Shown here one piece after another: positions 27,449 through 34,468 of a DNA stretch of 64,000 nt (positions within the stretch are counted from its first letter, which is position 1; the number at the start of each line of letters is the position of its first letter). The translations under genes and the position numbers were made by a program. The notes beneath the pieces were generated by a model. That model saw only the letters and a program-made list of their open reading frames with translations, made no database searches and had not been told where the DNA came from. Origin of the DNA: Staphylococcus succinus (GTDB lineage: Bacteria; Bacillota; Bacilli; Staphylococcales; Staphylococcaceae); NCBI RefSeq assembly GCF_029024945.1, contig NZ_CP118976.1, forward strand, positions 2,480,001-2,544,000, given 5' to 3'.

Positions 27449-27551
27449 ACACACCTCCAGATTGATTTAATAATATCAATTCATTCATATTATCACAATA
27501 CTCCTTCGGCAATCTATGTGGTAATGAAAACCAATTCGTACAACACTTTCA

Positions 27552-27580
27552 TTGAACACGACTGTGAAACTTGTTATATT
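27552..27580 (+). promoter_or_regulatory. SigA-type promoter of an orphan plus-strand transcript
   Basis: TTGAAC (27552-27557), 17-bp spacer, TATATT (27575-27580). No plus-strand gene follows; a terminator does, at 27639-27665. Confidence 0.5.
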
Positions 27581-27586
27581 ATAGAT

Positions 27587-27665
27587 GTAGTTGAAAATCA
27601 ACTACTAGTCTTTTATATTCATGAACATATTACTCTTAGGCGACACAAATGTGTCGTCTTTTTTT
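27587..27665 (+). ncRNA. Candidate small RNA of about 79 nt
   Basis: Both neighbours (LysE gene and SMR gene) are on the minus strand. Yet a SigA-like promoter at 27552-27580 reads into GTAGTTG-AAAAT-CAACTAC (7-bp stem-loop), then an unpaired stretch, then the GC-rich hairpin GCGACAC/GTGTCGTC with seven T. The hairpin has no T-run on the minus strand, so it is not the terminator of the SMR genes. No convincing reading frame inside. No known sRNA is recognised. Confidence 0.5.
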
Positions 27666-27691
27666 AACTCATTTTATATTCATAAATCAGC

Positions 27692-28006
27692 TTAGCTAAG
27701 TAGTTTTAAGCCGATTGTACTACCTAGTATTACTGCGATACATGCAATTCTTTTGATATCCTTTGATTCTTTATATAAAATCATTCCTAATACTGCACCA
27801 CCAACAGCCCCTATACCTGTCCACACTGCATAAGCTGTACTCATCGGCAGTTGATCCATAGCCATAGACAATGCTATAAAACTTAAAGTAAAACTTCCTA
27901 TAAGCCCTAATAGCGCTAACTTTCTTTGCGTATTTACAAATGCATTCAAGAATGTAATTCCAATCATTTCAAAAAGTCCTGCAAATATAAGAACAATCCA
28001 AGCCAT
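27692..28006 (-). CDS. SMR-family exporter subunit, second of pair (YkkD/Gdx-type)
   Basis: 104 residues, four helices: small multidrug resistance fold. The conserved glutamate of TM1 is present (FAGLFEMIGITFLNA), as are the MSTAYAVWTGIG and later glycine-rich motifs. The ATG at 28006 overlaps the stop of the first SMR gene (TAATG), with AAGGAGGAG upstream, so the two are translated as a pair and probably form a heterodimer. Under the guanidine-I riboswitch at 28399-28472, so guanidinium export is the expected role. Confidence 0.88.
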   Translation of the reverse strand: MAWIVLIFAGLFEMIGITFLNAFVNTQRKLALLGLIGSFTLSFIALSMAMDQLPMSTAYAVWTGIGAVGGAVLGMILYKESKDIKRIACIAVILGSTIGLKLLS

Positions 28007-28332
28007 TATGCTTCTCCTCCTTCTTTTGATGTAACTAATTTCAAGCAAATCACGCCTCCTAAAAGTGTCAAAATCAATATAATTTGCCCGTAATTCACTG
28101 CTTTACCAAATACAACAAAATCTAATAAAGTTACACCCGTTGTCCCTAAACCAACAAATATTGCATATGCTGTACCAACCGGTAATATTTTTGAAGCCTT
28201 AATTAACAAATAAAAGCTCATAAATATAGCGATTATTGTTAAAATCCATTCTAAATTCGTAGTCGCATGGTTTAGACCAACCACCCAAGCTACTTCAAAA
28301 ATAGATGCAATGATAATTTTCAACCAATTCAT
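28006..28332 (-). CDS. SMR-family exporter subunit, first of pair (YkkC/Gdx-type)
   Basis: 108 residues with four helices. The TM1 glutamate is in ASIFEVAWVVGLNHA, and LPVGTAYAIFVGLGTTG is the SMR signature. The ATG at 28332 (MNWLKI) is preferred over the one at 28350 because GAAGGAGGAC lies 6 bases before it. First gene behind the guanidine-I riboswitch and its terminator; coupled by a 1-base overlap to the partner gene. Proton-coupled guanidinium antiport is the established function of riboswitch-linked SMR (Gdx, YkkCD). Confidence 0.88.
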   Translation of the reverse strand: MNWLKIIIASIFEVAWVVGLNHATTNLEWILTIIAIFMSFYLLIKASKILPVGTAYAIFVGLGTTGVTLLDFVVFGKAVNYGQIILILTLLGGVICLKLVTSKEGGEA

Positions 28333-28353
28333 TATAATGTCCTCCTTCATAAC

Positions 28354-28397
28354 AAAAAGCCTGAGAGATAGCTATTACTACTATCTCCCAGGCTTTT
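28354..28397 (-). terminator. Riboswitch terminator upstream of the SMR pair
   Basis: AAAAGCCTGGGAGATAG pairs with CTATCTCTCAGGCTTTTT across a short loop on the minus strand, just before the SD of the first SMR gene. Guanidine binding to the aptamer should prevent its formation. Confidence 0.88.
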
Positions 28398-28398
28398 A

Positions 28399-28472
28399 TC
28401 CTTCCGTGTCACATATAAGATGTGGCTTTCTCTCGGACCAGACCAATCATTAACGTCGCGGAACCCTAGAAA
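28399..28472 (-). promoter_or_regulatory. Guanidine-I (ykkC) riboswitch aptamer
   Basis: On the minus strand the hallmark segments occur in order: CTAGGGTTCCG, GGTCTGGTCCGAGAGA, a variable stem (CCACATCTTATATGTG), and ACGGAAGGATAAAAGCC leading into the terminator. This is the ykkC motif, shown to bind guanidine. It controls a paired SMR exporter, the classic context. Confidence 0.93.
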
Positions 28473-28664
28473 GCATTTATTTAATTCCTTGTATCATATC
28501 AAAGTACATCGTCAATATCAATCCAAACCTTTATATTGTAATAATTATTATTTATAGATATTCATTTTATACTTTCCGCTTTAAAAATCCGCTCTAAATT
28601 ATAATTATTTTAAAAAGATTAAGCATAATGCTCCACATTTTACTTATTTTATTGTATAATTAGC

Positions 28665-28691
28665 ATTACATTATAATAATTACAATGTAAT
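28665..28691. promoter_or_regulatory. 27-bp palindromic operator, Fur-superfamily type
   Basis: The arm ATTACATTATAAT is mirrored around a single A with 12 of 13 pairs complementary. The centre (TTATAATAATTACAA, 28671-28685) matches the PerR consensus at 13 of 15 positions and also has the TAATNATTA core of Zur boxes. It lies 58 bp before the ATG of the 76-residue protein gene, near a TATAAT at 28655-28660. Confidence 0.55.
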
Positions 28692-28748
28692 AAATGAGAG
28701 TGTGAAATACATTCTCAACTAAATAAAAATTAAAAGTGAGGGATTCCT

Positions 28749-28979
28749 ATGCAACTATTAAATTATAAAATGCATAATGACGAATTAATTGCTACTGTCC
28801 TTTCCGATAAAAAGCAACTATTCAAATATACTTTCGATGTCACAACGCCAGAGTACGAAATTTTAGATGTACTAGAAGAAATAAATGACTACGTGGATAA
28901 TGGTCACCATCCTCTAGGTTGCTCATTATTGAAAAATTATACGTATGAGGACGTGAGTCACCATTCTTTACAAATTTAA
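28749..28979 (+). CDS. Small conserved hypothetical protein, probably metal- or peroxide-regulated
   Basis: 76 residues, acidic, no membrane segment. It begins MQLLNYKMHNDELIATVLSD, and near the end carries a His/Cys-containing stretch (DNGHHPLGC, then DVSHHS) that could bind a metal. GTGAGGGA precedes the ATG. It lies alone behind a long palindrome of Fur-superfamily type. No family recognised; function unknown. Confidence 0.6.
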   Translation: MQLLNYKMHNDELIATVLSDKKQLFKYTFDVTTPEYEILDVLEEINDYVDNGHHPLGCSLLKNYTYEDVSHHSLQI

Positions 28980-28988
28980 TACCACACC

Positions 28989-29036
28989 AAAAAACTGAGT
29001 ATAACTGTTCACTTTTAAACAGTATACTCAGTTTTT
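28989..29036. terminator. Bidirectional terminator between convergent genes
   Basis: AAAAACTGAGTATA pairs with TATACTCAGTTTTT (inner TGTT/AACA). It overlaps the last codons of the GNAT gene on the minus strand. Confidence 0.8.
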
Positions 29037-29434
29037 AATTTCTTATTCGAATACATAACCATGCCCGTTTTCAATTTGCGAAACCCTAACGATTCGTAAA
29101 ATTTTTCGCTGCTATACATTGAAATTAAATGTATACACGACAATTCTCCTAGTCGTTTAATCATTAATTCCATAATATTTTTCCCTATCCCTTGTGATTG
29201 ATACTTCACATCTACGACCACATCATATATCGCTGCATTAAAAACATCATCTGATAACGCTCTTGCAAAACCTACAACATTACCATCTTTTTTCGCTATA
29301 ATGACGTGTGTGCTCATATTAAATATCGTTATAATGTCTTCTTGTGTATGTCCTTCCCAACCGTTCGAATGATATACATGCATCATTTCATCAACGTCAT
29401 TGATATTGAATTGATATTCATATACTATATCCAT
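29015..29434 (-). CDS. GNAT family N-acetyltransferase
   Basis: 139 residues. Motif A is clear: VDVKYQSQGIGKNIMELM with the Q-x-x-G-I-G acetyl-CoA loop, preceded by the beta-4 strand (AAIYDVVVD) and followed by the FYESLGFRK region. Substrate unknown. A GGGG SD is present before the ATG. Its 3' end runs into the shared terminator at 28989-29036. Confidence 0.85.
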   Translation of the reverse strand: MDIVYEYQFNINDVDEMMHVYHSNGWEGHTQEDIITIFNMSTHVIIAKKDGNVVGFARALSDDVFNAAIYDVVVDVKYQSQGIGKNIMELMIKRLGELSCIHLISMYSSEKFYESLGFRKLKTGMVMYSNKKLKTEYTV

Positions 29435-29645
29435 ATCAAATGCCCCCTTAAAAAGTCTACTATTTCAATATAACTTCAATAATATTGACTAACTCTATTG
29501 GCTTTCATCATAATCATTTTCCTGTCTACCAAGTTTAACATGTTTAATTTCGAAAAAATATTTTATATTTAATTTCACTATTATAATGCTCGTTTCTAAA
29601 ATTCCTATATTAATCATTTTAGAAATATCCCTATCATGTTACAGC

Positions 29646-29671
29646 GTTAGTATGTACTACGTAACGGGTAT
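29646..29671 (+). promoter_or_regulatory. Possible SigB-type promoter
   Basis: GTTAGT, 14-bp spacer, GGGTAT. The -10 is perfect, the -35 only keeps GTT. It lies 54 bp before the small membrane protein gene at 29725. Confidence 0.35.
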
Positions 29672-29724
29672 TGATATAACACAAGGGTTTTTACCATGCA
29701 ATGATGGCTAAGGAGGGACGCAAA

Positions 29725-29901
29725 ATGTGGTTTGTCGCAGTGTTACTCATTCTCATTGGCGTCGTGTTGCTTGTATTAAATAAATTAACTCCCAAAAAGG
29801 AAGGCGTAAGTAAAAAGCAAAGTTATATCAGTATTGGTGTAGTATGTTTAATTGTAGGTGCTTTCCAACTTGTAGGGCAGATTATTAAATCTTTATTGTA
29901 A
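29725..29901 (+). CDS. Small two-helix membrane protein
   Basis: 58 residues from the ATG at 29725, chosen because AAGGAGGGA lies 6-8 bases upstream. Two hydrophobic segments (WFVAVLLILIGVVLLVL and YISIGVVCLIVGAFQLVG) flank a lysine-rich loop. No family recognised. Possibly SigB-controlled. A strong hairpin follows. Confidence 0.6.
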   Translation: MWFVAVLLILIGVVLLVLNKLTPKKEGVSKKQSYISIGVVCLIVGAFQLVGQIIKSLL

Positions 29902-29919
29902 TAAAGATCAACATATAAA

Positions 29920-29970
29920 AAGACTGGGATATAATTGTTTTCCCAAAACAATTATATCCCAGTCTTTTTT
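29920..29970. terminator. Bidirectional terminator
   Basis: A near-perfect inverted repeat with arms AAGACTGGGATATAATTGTT and complement and a CCC loop lies between the convergent small membrane gene and the flavoprotein gene; A/T runs on both sides. Confidence 0.9.
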
Positions 29971-30001
29971 CATGAAACGATTATAGTTAGTTCATGTACA
30001 A

Positions 30002-31324
30002 TTATAAATTAAATAAATCATTGAATGACTCAATCATCGTCGGATGCGTATAAATGCTATCTTTTAAAATTTTATATGATATCTTTTGATCTATTGCCAA
30101 TTTTATTAAATTAATTATTTCTTCCGATTGTTGACCATAGAGGGACACACCTAAAATCTCTTCTGTATCTTTGTCTACCACCGCTTTGAACAATCCTCGA
30201 GTATCGTTATTAATTTTATGTCTTGGAATTGTATTAACAGGAATCGCATTCTCCAATATATTATACCCTTGCGCTTTCGCTTCAACCGCTGTCAACCCTA
30301 CACGTGATAAGGGAGGATCTATAAATACGGTATAAGGAATAACACCTCGATTTTCAGTAGAGCGCTGACTGTCACCAAATAACTGATCTTTAACGATTCT
30401 GAAATCATCTAAAGAAACATAAGTAAACTGCATGCCACCTTTAACATCACCTATTGCATATACATGCGGTACGTCTGTTAGCAGATATTCATTCACACTA
30501 ATTTCTCCATGTTGTCCAAGAACGATATCTGTGTTTTCAAGTCCCAAATCGACGTTTGGCTTACGTCCTGTAGCCAAGAGTACTGCTTCTGCTTCATATT
30601 CTCCCTTAGTAGTATGAACCATGGTGCTATTTTCACCGTCTTCAAAGCGTTCTGTATTTACATCAAGCACGACATCAATACCTTTATTTTTTAAATCTGA
30701 TTTCACCTGCTCAACAATATCTTCATCTTCTTTAGGCATAATGTCTTCACCACGTTCAAGTACAGTTACTTTCGTACCAAAGTTTGCAAACATTGCTGCA
30801 AACTCAAGTGCAATATACCCCCCGCCAACTATCACTAAATGTTTCGGTTGTTTAGCGAGATTCATAATACCCGTAGAATCATATAAATTTTTTGAAGTTT
30901 CTACGCCTTCAATTTTTGGAATAACTGATTCAGCACCTGTATTAATAACAATATTTTCTGCCGTAATTGTTTCTATACTTTCTCCACGTTCATCGAATAA
31001 GGCAATTTCATTATTAGATTTAAATCTGGCCGTATAATCTAATACTTCTATATTTTTATCATCTGCAAGGTTCTTGTAATTTTTATTGTTTAGAGCAGTT
31101 ACAACTTCTTTTTTTCTACTAAATGCTTCTTCAAAAGAACCATGCACAAGACCTTCATGAACGAGCGTTTTCGATGGAATACATCCGATATTGATACAAG
31201 TTCCACCATACATTGCTTTAGATTTTTCAATCACTGCCACTTTTTGACCTTGTGATGATGCATATTTAGCTAATGTTTTACCGCCTTTACCAAAACCCAG
31301 AATAATTAAATCAAATTTTTTCAT
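30002..31324 (-). CDS. FAD-dependent disulfide reductase, RclA/MerA (hypothiocyanous acid reductase) type
   Basis: 440 residues. FAD-binding GFGKGGKTLAKY at residues 11-22, then the redox pair in MYGGTCINIGCIPSKTL (C-x4-C), the NAD(P)H motif IVGGGYIALEFAAMFANFG, and the C-terminal dimer interface ending YTHPTMIESFNDLF with the catalytic HP. The close match of the motif spacing and of the stretch QFTYVSLDDFRIVKDQL is to E. coli RclA and S. aureus MerA, which reduce hypothiocyanous acid. It lacks the extra N-terminal domain of true mercuric reductases. Single gene. Confidence 0.82.
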   Translation of the reverse strand: MKKFDLIILGFGKGGKTLAKYASSQGQKVAVIEKSKAMYGGTCINIGCIPSKTLVHEGLVHGSFEEAFSRKKEVVTALNNKNYKNLADDKNIEVLDYTARFKSNNEIALFDERGESIETITAENIVINTGAESVIPKIEGVETSKNLYDSTGIMNLAKQPKHLVIVGGGYIALEFAAMFANFGTKVTVLERGEDIMPKEDEDIVEQVKSDLKNKGIDVVLDVNTERFEDGENSTMVHTTKGEYEAEAVLLATGRKPNVDLGLENTDIVLGQHGEISVNEYLLTDVPHVYAIGDVKGGMQFTYVSLDDFRIVKDQLFGDSQRSTENRGVIPYTVFIDPPLSRVGLTAVEAKAQGYNILENAIPVNTIPRHKINNDTRGLFKAVVDKDTEEILGVSLYGQQSEEIINLIKLAIDQKISYKILKDSIYTHPTMIESFNDLFNL

Positions 31325-31530
31325 ATTAATTCTCCTTTATGCATCAATTTTTGATAAAATATTAGTTATTTTAGCATACTTAGTATAAAGCTCTTCATTT
31401 ATATACTACGTTAAATATATGCCCTATTTCTTTAGAATCTAACATTCTTCACTTTTATTTAATTATATGATTACGCTAAATTTATAAATGCTAATGACAT
31501 CATTATTTATGGGATAATGATGTTTATAGG

Positions 31531-31935
31531 TTATAATAGTGCCGCTCTTATTTTCACATTATGTTCTAAGTACGCTTTTAAACAGCTCAACATATATACC
31601 CAACCTTCTTTTTGCATAATGATTGAATCAATATCTTTTTCGTCAAATGCTTTCTCTATAGTGGTAACAATGGTACCCATTTCTGAAGCTTCAAATTGAA
31701 TTGAGACAGATCGCTCTCCCCACGTGAATTCAATTTGGCTATTTAAATGCACCGCCTTCACTTGTATATCTAATACAGCATCATATTCTTTATATTCCAA
31801 GGTAATTGTTTTCCCAGCTTCCCATCTAGAAGAACTGGAAGAAAACCAAAATCCTCCTATTTCATTTGGATTAACGAAAGCTTCAAAGACTTTTTCTATT
31901 GGCACATCAACTTGCATTTTCGTAATAATATCCAC
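31531..31935 (-). CDS. SRPBCC/AHSA1-family protein
   Basis: 134 residues. The start DIITKMQVDVPIEKVFEAFVNPNEIGGFWFSS is the typical N-terminus of the Aha1/START-like SRPBCC fold, with the central IEFTWGERSVSIQFE strand and the final GWVYMLSCLKAYLEH helix. A hydrophobic-ligand-binding helix-grip fold; function unknown. A GGAGGG SD precedes the ATG. Single gene. Confidence 0.8.
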   Translation of the reverse strand: MDIITKMQVDVPIEKVFEAFVNPNEIGGFWFSSSSSRWEAGKTITLEYKEYDAVLDIQVKAVHLNSQIEFTWGERSVSIQFEASEMGTIVTTIEKAFDEKDIDSIIMQKEGWVYMLSCLKAYLEHNVKIRAALL

Positions 31936-32142
31936 ATTATACCCTCCATTTAATTCATGTTATAAATTGTAGTTTACATGTCTTTTATAATTTTTTCGCA
32001 AAAACATAATAAATATGTTGATAAAGTTATTTAACTTTGAGTAATAGACTTAGATTTCATACTAAATAACTACCCAGGTATGTAGCAAAAATAACACCCA
32101 AAGATGTCATACAAAGTTTAAGGGAAACTTCATTGCAAACTT

Positions 32143-32175
32143 AAAACAGAGCCATTCTAAGGATGCCTCTGTTTT
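32143..32175 (+). terminator. Orphan terminator-like hairpin
   Basis: AAAACAGAG pairs with CTCTGTTTTT (inner CAT/ATG). No plus-strand gene lies upstream (31531-31935 is on the minus strand). The gap 31936-32363 is otherwise empty of genes, so this may end a small RNA starting near 32050. Confidence 0.5.
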
Positions 32176-32363
32176 TACATATATTTACAAAAAATTCCTA
32201 CTGTTTTAATTATATAGACAACAACATGGATTGATGGTAATCTAAGTAAATTGTTACATTTTATACTATAATAGTAGTTAAATGCTTAAAAGATGATACA
32301 ACTCATTTCACCAAATTTCGTGCAATAAAGATTCATTCAAAATCAATATATCAGGAGACTATA

Positions 32364-33110
32364 ATGAAACATTCTTTTCACCCTTATTTATATTACATCA
32401 TTATGTTAACGCTCGTAGGCATCTTGTTATTAGCGTTATATTTTTTGTATGTATGGAAAACTGATGTGCCCGCCAATCAAGACTATTATAGGGATTTTAC
32501 AGCCCTTAAATCAGACACTCAAGAACATCGTGACTGGCAAATTAACACAAAGACAACTAGCAATAAAGATATACTTATTACTGCGATTCACGGTGGTGGT
32601 ATCGAGCCAGGCACTTCCGAATTAGCTAAAATCATCTCTAAAAAAGGCGACTATAATCTATATAGTTTCGAAGGCCTACTAAAATCAAATAATTCTAAAT
32701 TACACATTACTTCTACACATTTTGACGATCCTAAGTTAAAAGAAATGAACAATAAGTCAGAAGAATCTATATCTATACATGGCGTTCAAGAACAAGAGAA
32801 AGTTGTTTATATTGGTGGTAAAGATAAAGCTATGGCTAAATCTATTCGTAAAGCATTGGAAAAAGCTGGTTTCAATGTCGAAAAGAGCCCACACCATATA
32901 GATGGTGACTCAGCACAAAATATCATTAACCAGAATGATACAGGTTCTGGTGTGCAAATAGAAATTTCTACTAAATATCGAAAACAATTTTTCGAAGATG
33001 GCCGACTCGATCGTGCATCAAGAGAACAAACACATCATTATAATCATTCCATCTATAGCTTCGCTGAAGCAGTAACTAAAGGCATTAAATCGCAGACCAT
33101 AAAAAAATAA
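32364..33110 (+). CDS. Membrane-anchored poly-gamma-glutamate hydrolase-like protein (YjqB/PghP family)
   Basis: 248 residues. A single N-terminal membrane segment (about residues 12-32) puts the rest outside the cell. The catalytic domain has the zinc-site pattern of the PghP/YjqB (DUF867) family: AIHGGGIEPGTSELA, then STHFDD, SISIHGVQ, and the late GVQIEISTKYRKQFF. Family enzymes hydrolyse gamma-polyglutamate, known from a B. subtilis phage. AGGAG precedes the ATG. It could remodel or degrade gamma-polyglutamate capsules. It is immediately next to rpsR, convergent. Confidence 0.8.
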   Translation: MKHSFHPYLYYIIMLTLVGILLLALYFLYVWKTDVPANQDYYRDFTALKSDTQEHRDWQINTKTTSNKDILITAIHGGGIEPGTSELAKIISKKGDYNLYSFEGLLKSNNSKLHITSTHFDDPKLKEMNNKSEESISIHGVQEQEKVVYIGGKDKAMAKSIRKALEKAGFNVEKSPHHIDGDSAQNIINQNDTGSGVQIEISTKYRKQFFEDGRLDRASREQTHHYNHSIYSFAEAVTKGIKSQTIKK

Positions 33111-33128
33111 ATGATTCATTCATATATT

Positions 33129-33153
33129 AAAAAAGCGGATAATACCGCTTTTC
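33129..33153 (+). terminator. Terminator of the hydrolase gene
   Basis: AAAAGCGG pairs with CCGCTTTT, 19 bp after the stop. Confidence 0.75.
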
Positions 33154-33205
33154 TAAATTCCTCTAATATTTCCAGTCATGCAGAAATAAATCATTTACTT
33201 TCACA

Positions 33206-33241
33206 AAAAAAATCCCGTAAGCTTATGCTTACGGGATTTTT
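33206..33241. terminator. Bidirectional terminator; ends rpsR
   Basis: AAATCCCGTAAGC pairs with GCTTACGGGATTT, A-run and T-run on both sides. It lies 16 bp past the rpsR stop on the minus strand. Confidence 0.9.
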
Positions 33242-33256
33242 CAGATACAATAAATA

Positions 33257-33499
33257 TTATTGTTCTTCTTTAACATATGGTAATAATGCCATATGACGAG
33301 AACGTTTAATAGCTAAAGTCAACATACGTTGGTATTTAGCTGAAGTACCTGTTACACGACGTGGTAAAATTTTACCGCGTTCTGAGATAAAACGTTTTAA
33401 TAATTCTGTGTCTTTATAGTCGATGTGTGTAATACCGTTTGCTGTAAAATAACAAACTTTTTTACGACGACGTCCGCCTCTTCTAGGTCCACCTGCCAT
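33257..33499 (-). CDS. rpsR: Ribosomal protein bS18
   Basis: 80 residues: AGGPRRGGRRRKKVCYF start, the conserved IDYKDTELLKRFI and GKILPRRVTGTSAKYQ segments, and the end SRHMALLPYV. It binds S6 in the 30S platform. AAAGGGAGG lies before the ATG. Normally third in rpsF-ssb-rpsR, but here 18.9 kb from ssb with the NRPS cluster in between. A complete SigA promoter at 33670-33698 gives it its own transcription. The leader of about 160 nt contains a hairpin (ATTAATCAT / ATGATTAAT at 33559-33583). Confidence 0.98.
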   Translation of the reverse strand: MAGGPRRGGRRRKKVCYFTANGITHIDYKDTELLKRFISERGKILPRRVTGTSAKYQRMLTLAIKRSRHMALLPYVKEEQ

Positions 33500-33603
33500 G
33501 GTTAACTGCCTCCCTTTAAGTTATTATTTTTTCATAATACGATCATTTAAGAATTTTCATTAATCATTTTGGACATGATTAATCATTTATACATTTCTAT
33601 TTT

Positions 33604-33653
33604 TAAAAGATTTATAATATGTGTGAAATATTGTATTAAATCTTGTGTGTGTG
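33604..33653 (-). repeat. Right inverted-repeat end of the NRPS cassette
   Basis: Read on the minus strand it contains, in order, CACACACA, TAATACAAT, CACACATATTA and TAAATCTTTTA. The same four blocks occur in the same order on the plus strand at 52386-52433 (left end), with only short indels between them. Similarity stops at TAAATCTTTTA in both copies, which suggests a true boundary. No transposase is near. It lies between the rpsR promoter and the rpsR start. Confidence 0.55.
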
Positions 33654-33669
33654 TATATGTGCACCATTA

Positions 33670-33698
33670 ATAGTATAAAATTATTCAGCATTTGTCAA
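33670..33698 (-). promoter_or_regulatory. SigA promoter of rpsR, facing out of the NRPS cassette
   Basis: On the minus strand TTGACA (33693-33698), 17-bp spacer, TACTAT (33670-33675). The -35 is perfect. It lies just inside the right inverted repeat, pointing to rpsR. Confidence 0.75.
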
Positions 33699-33737
33699 TA
33701 TGTTCCGACATACAAAACACATTTACTTTAAAATAAT

Positions 33738-34457
33738 TTATATTTTTGCTTTACCATTATTTTGATTTAAAACGACATTAACGGCCTTACTAAAGCCTTC
33801 ATAGTGATTGCTAATAAAGAAATGACCACCTTCAAAAAACTGATAATCTACATTACCTTTTGTTAAATCAGACCATTTATATATATTCTCATCGCAAATC
33901 ACGTCTTGCTTACCAACAAATACAGATAAATCTACGCCGACCTCGTGTGCTTTCGGCTCATTTTCATAGCGATCTACAGCTAAAAAGTCATTTTTTAAAG
34001 ATGGCTTAACAAGGTCCCATAATTCCTTATGGTTTAGTACTTCTTCTGATGTACCACCTTTATTTTTAATAAACTGTTTAAATTCTTCATCCGACATATT
34101 TTCAATGTCATTATTTTTATCTGACACACCGATAGGCTCATTTGCACACAGAATTAAATGTTCTGGTAATTGGTGACCCATCATTTCAAGTTTATAGTAA
34201 ATTTCATAAGCCAAAATTGTCCCTAAACTATAACCAAGTAAAATGAATTTTTCAGGTTTTTCTTTAATAATTTGTTGTGTTAAGTCCTCAACCATATCTT
34301 CCACACTATCTAAAGGTGTTTCGATTAACCTTTCACCACGACCCGGTAGCTCTAACGGTTTAAATTCGATGTAACTTGGTAATTTACTTTTCATTGGATA
34401 ATATAATGTTTTATTACCCCCTGCAAAAGGAATACAAAATAACGTTATTTTTGACAT
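33738..34457 (-). CDS. Type II thioesterase (GrsT/SrfAD-like)
   Basis: About 239 residues from the ATG at 34457 (MSKITLFCIPFAGGN), chosen because AAGGGGCG lies about 6 bases before it; the upstream ATG at 34481 would overlap the phosphopantetheinyl transferase. Alpha/beta hydrolase with the oxyanion segment IPFAGGN, nucleophile elbow GYSLGT (serine), an acidic residue in FVGKQD, and the catalytic histidine in EGGHFFI. External thioesterases clear mis-loaded or non-cognate acyl groups from NRPS carrier domains. Last gene of the NRPS cluster, 11 bp after the phosphopantetheinyl transferase gene. Since the synthetase ends in a reductase domain, this enzyme is not the releaser but an editor. Confidence 0.9.
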   Translation of the reverse strand: MSKITLFCIPFAGGNKTLYYPMKSKLPSYIEFKPLELPGRGERLIETPLDSVEDMVEDLTQQIIKEKPEKFILLGYSLGTILAYEIYYKLEMMGHQLPEHLILCANEPIGVSDKNNDIENMSDEEFKQFIKNKGGTSEEVLNHKELWDLVKPSLKNDFLAVDRYENEPKAHEVGVDLSVFVGKQDVICDENIYKWSDLTKGNVDYQFFEGGHFFISNHYEGFSKAVNVVLNQNNGKAKI

Positions 34458-34468
34458 ATACTCGCCCC

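Noticed and set aside
30432..31037. Plus-strand frames opposite the RclA/MerA-like gene
   Set aside because: Shadows of a well-supported 440-residue flavoprotein.
33111..33296. 61-codon frame after the polyglutamate hydrolase gene
   Set aside because: It runs through two terminator hairpins and into rpsR antisense; no ribosome site.
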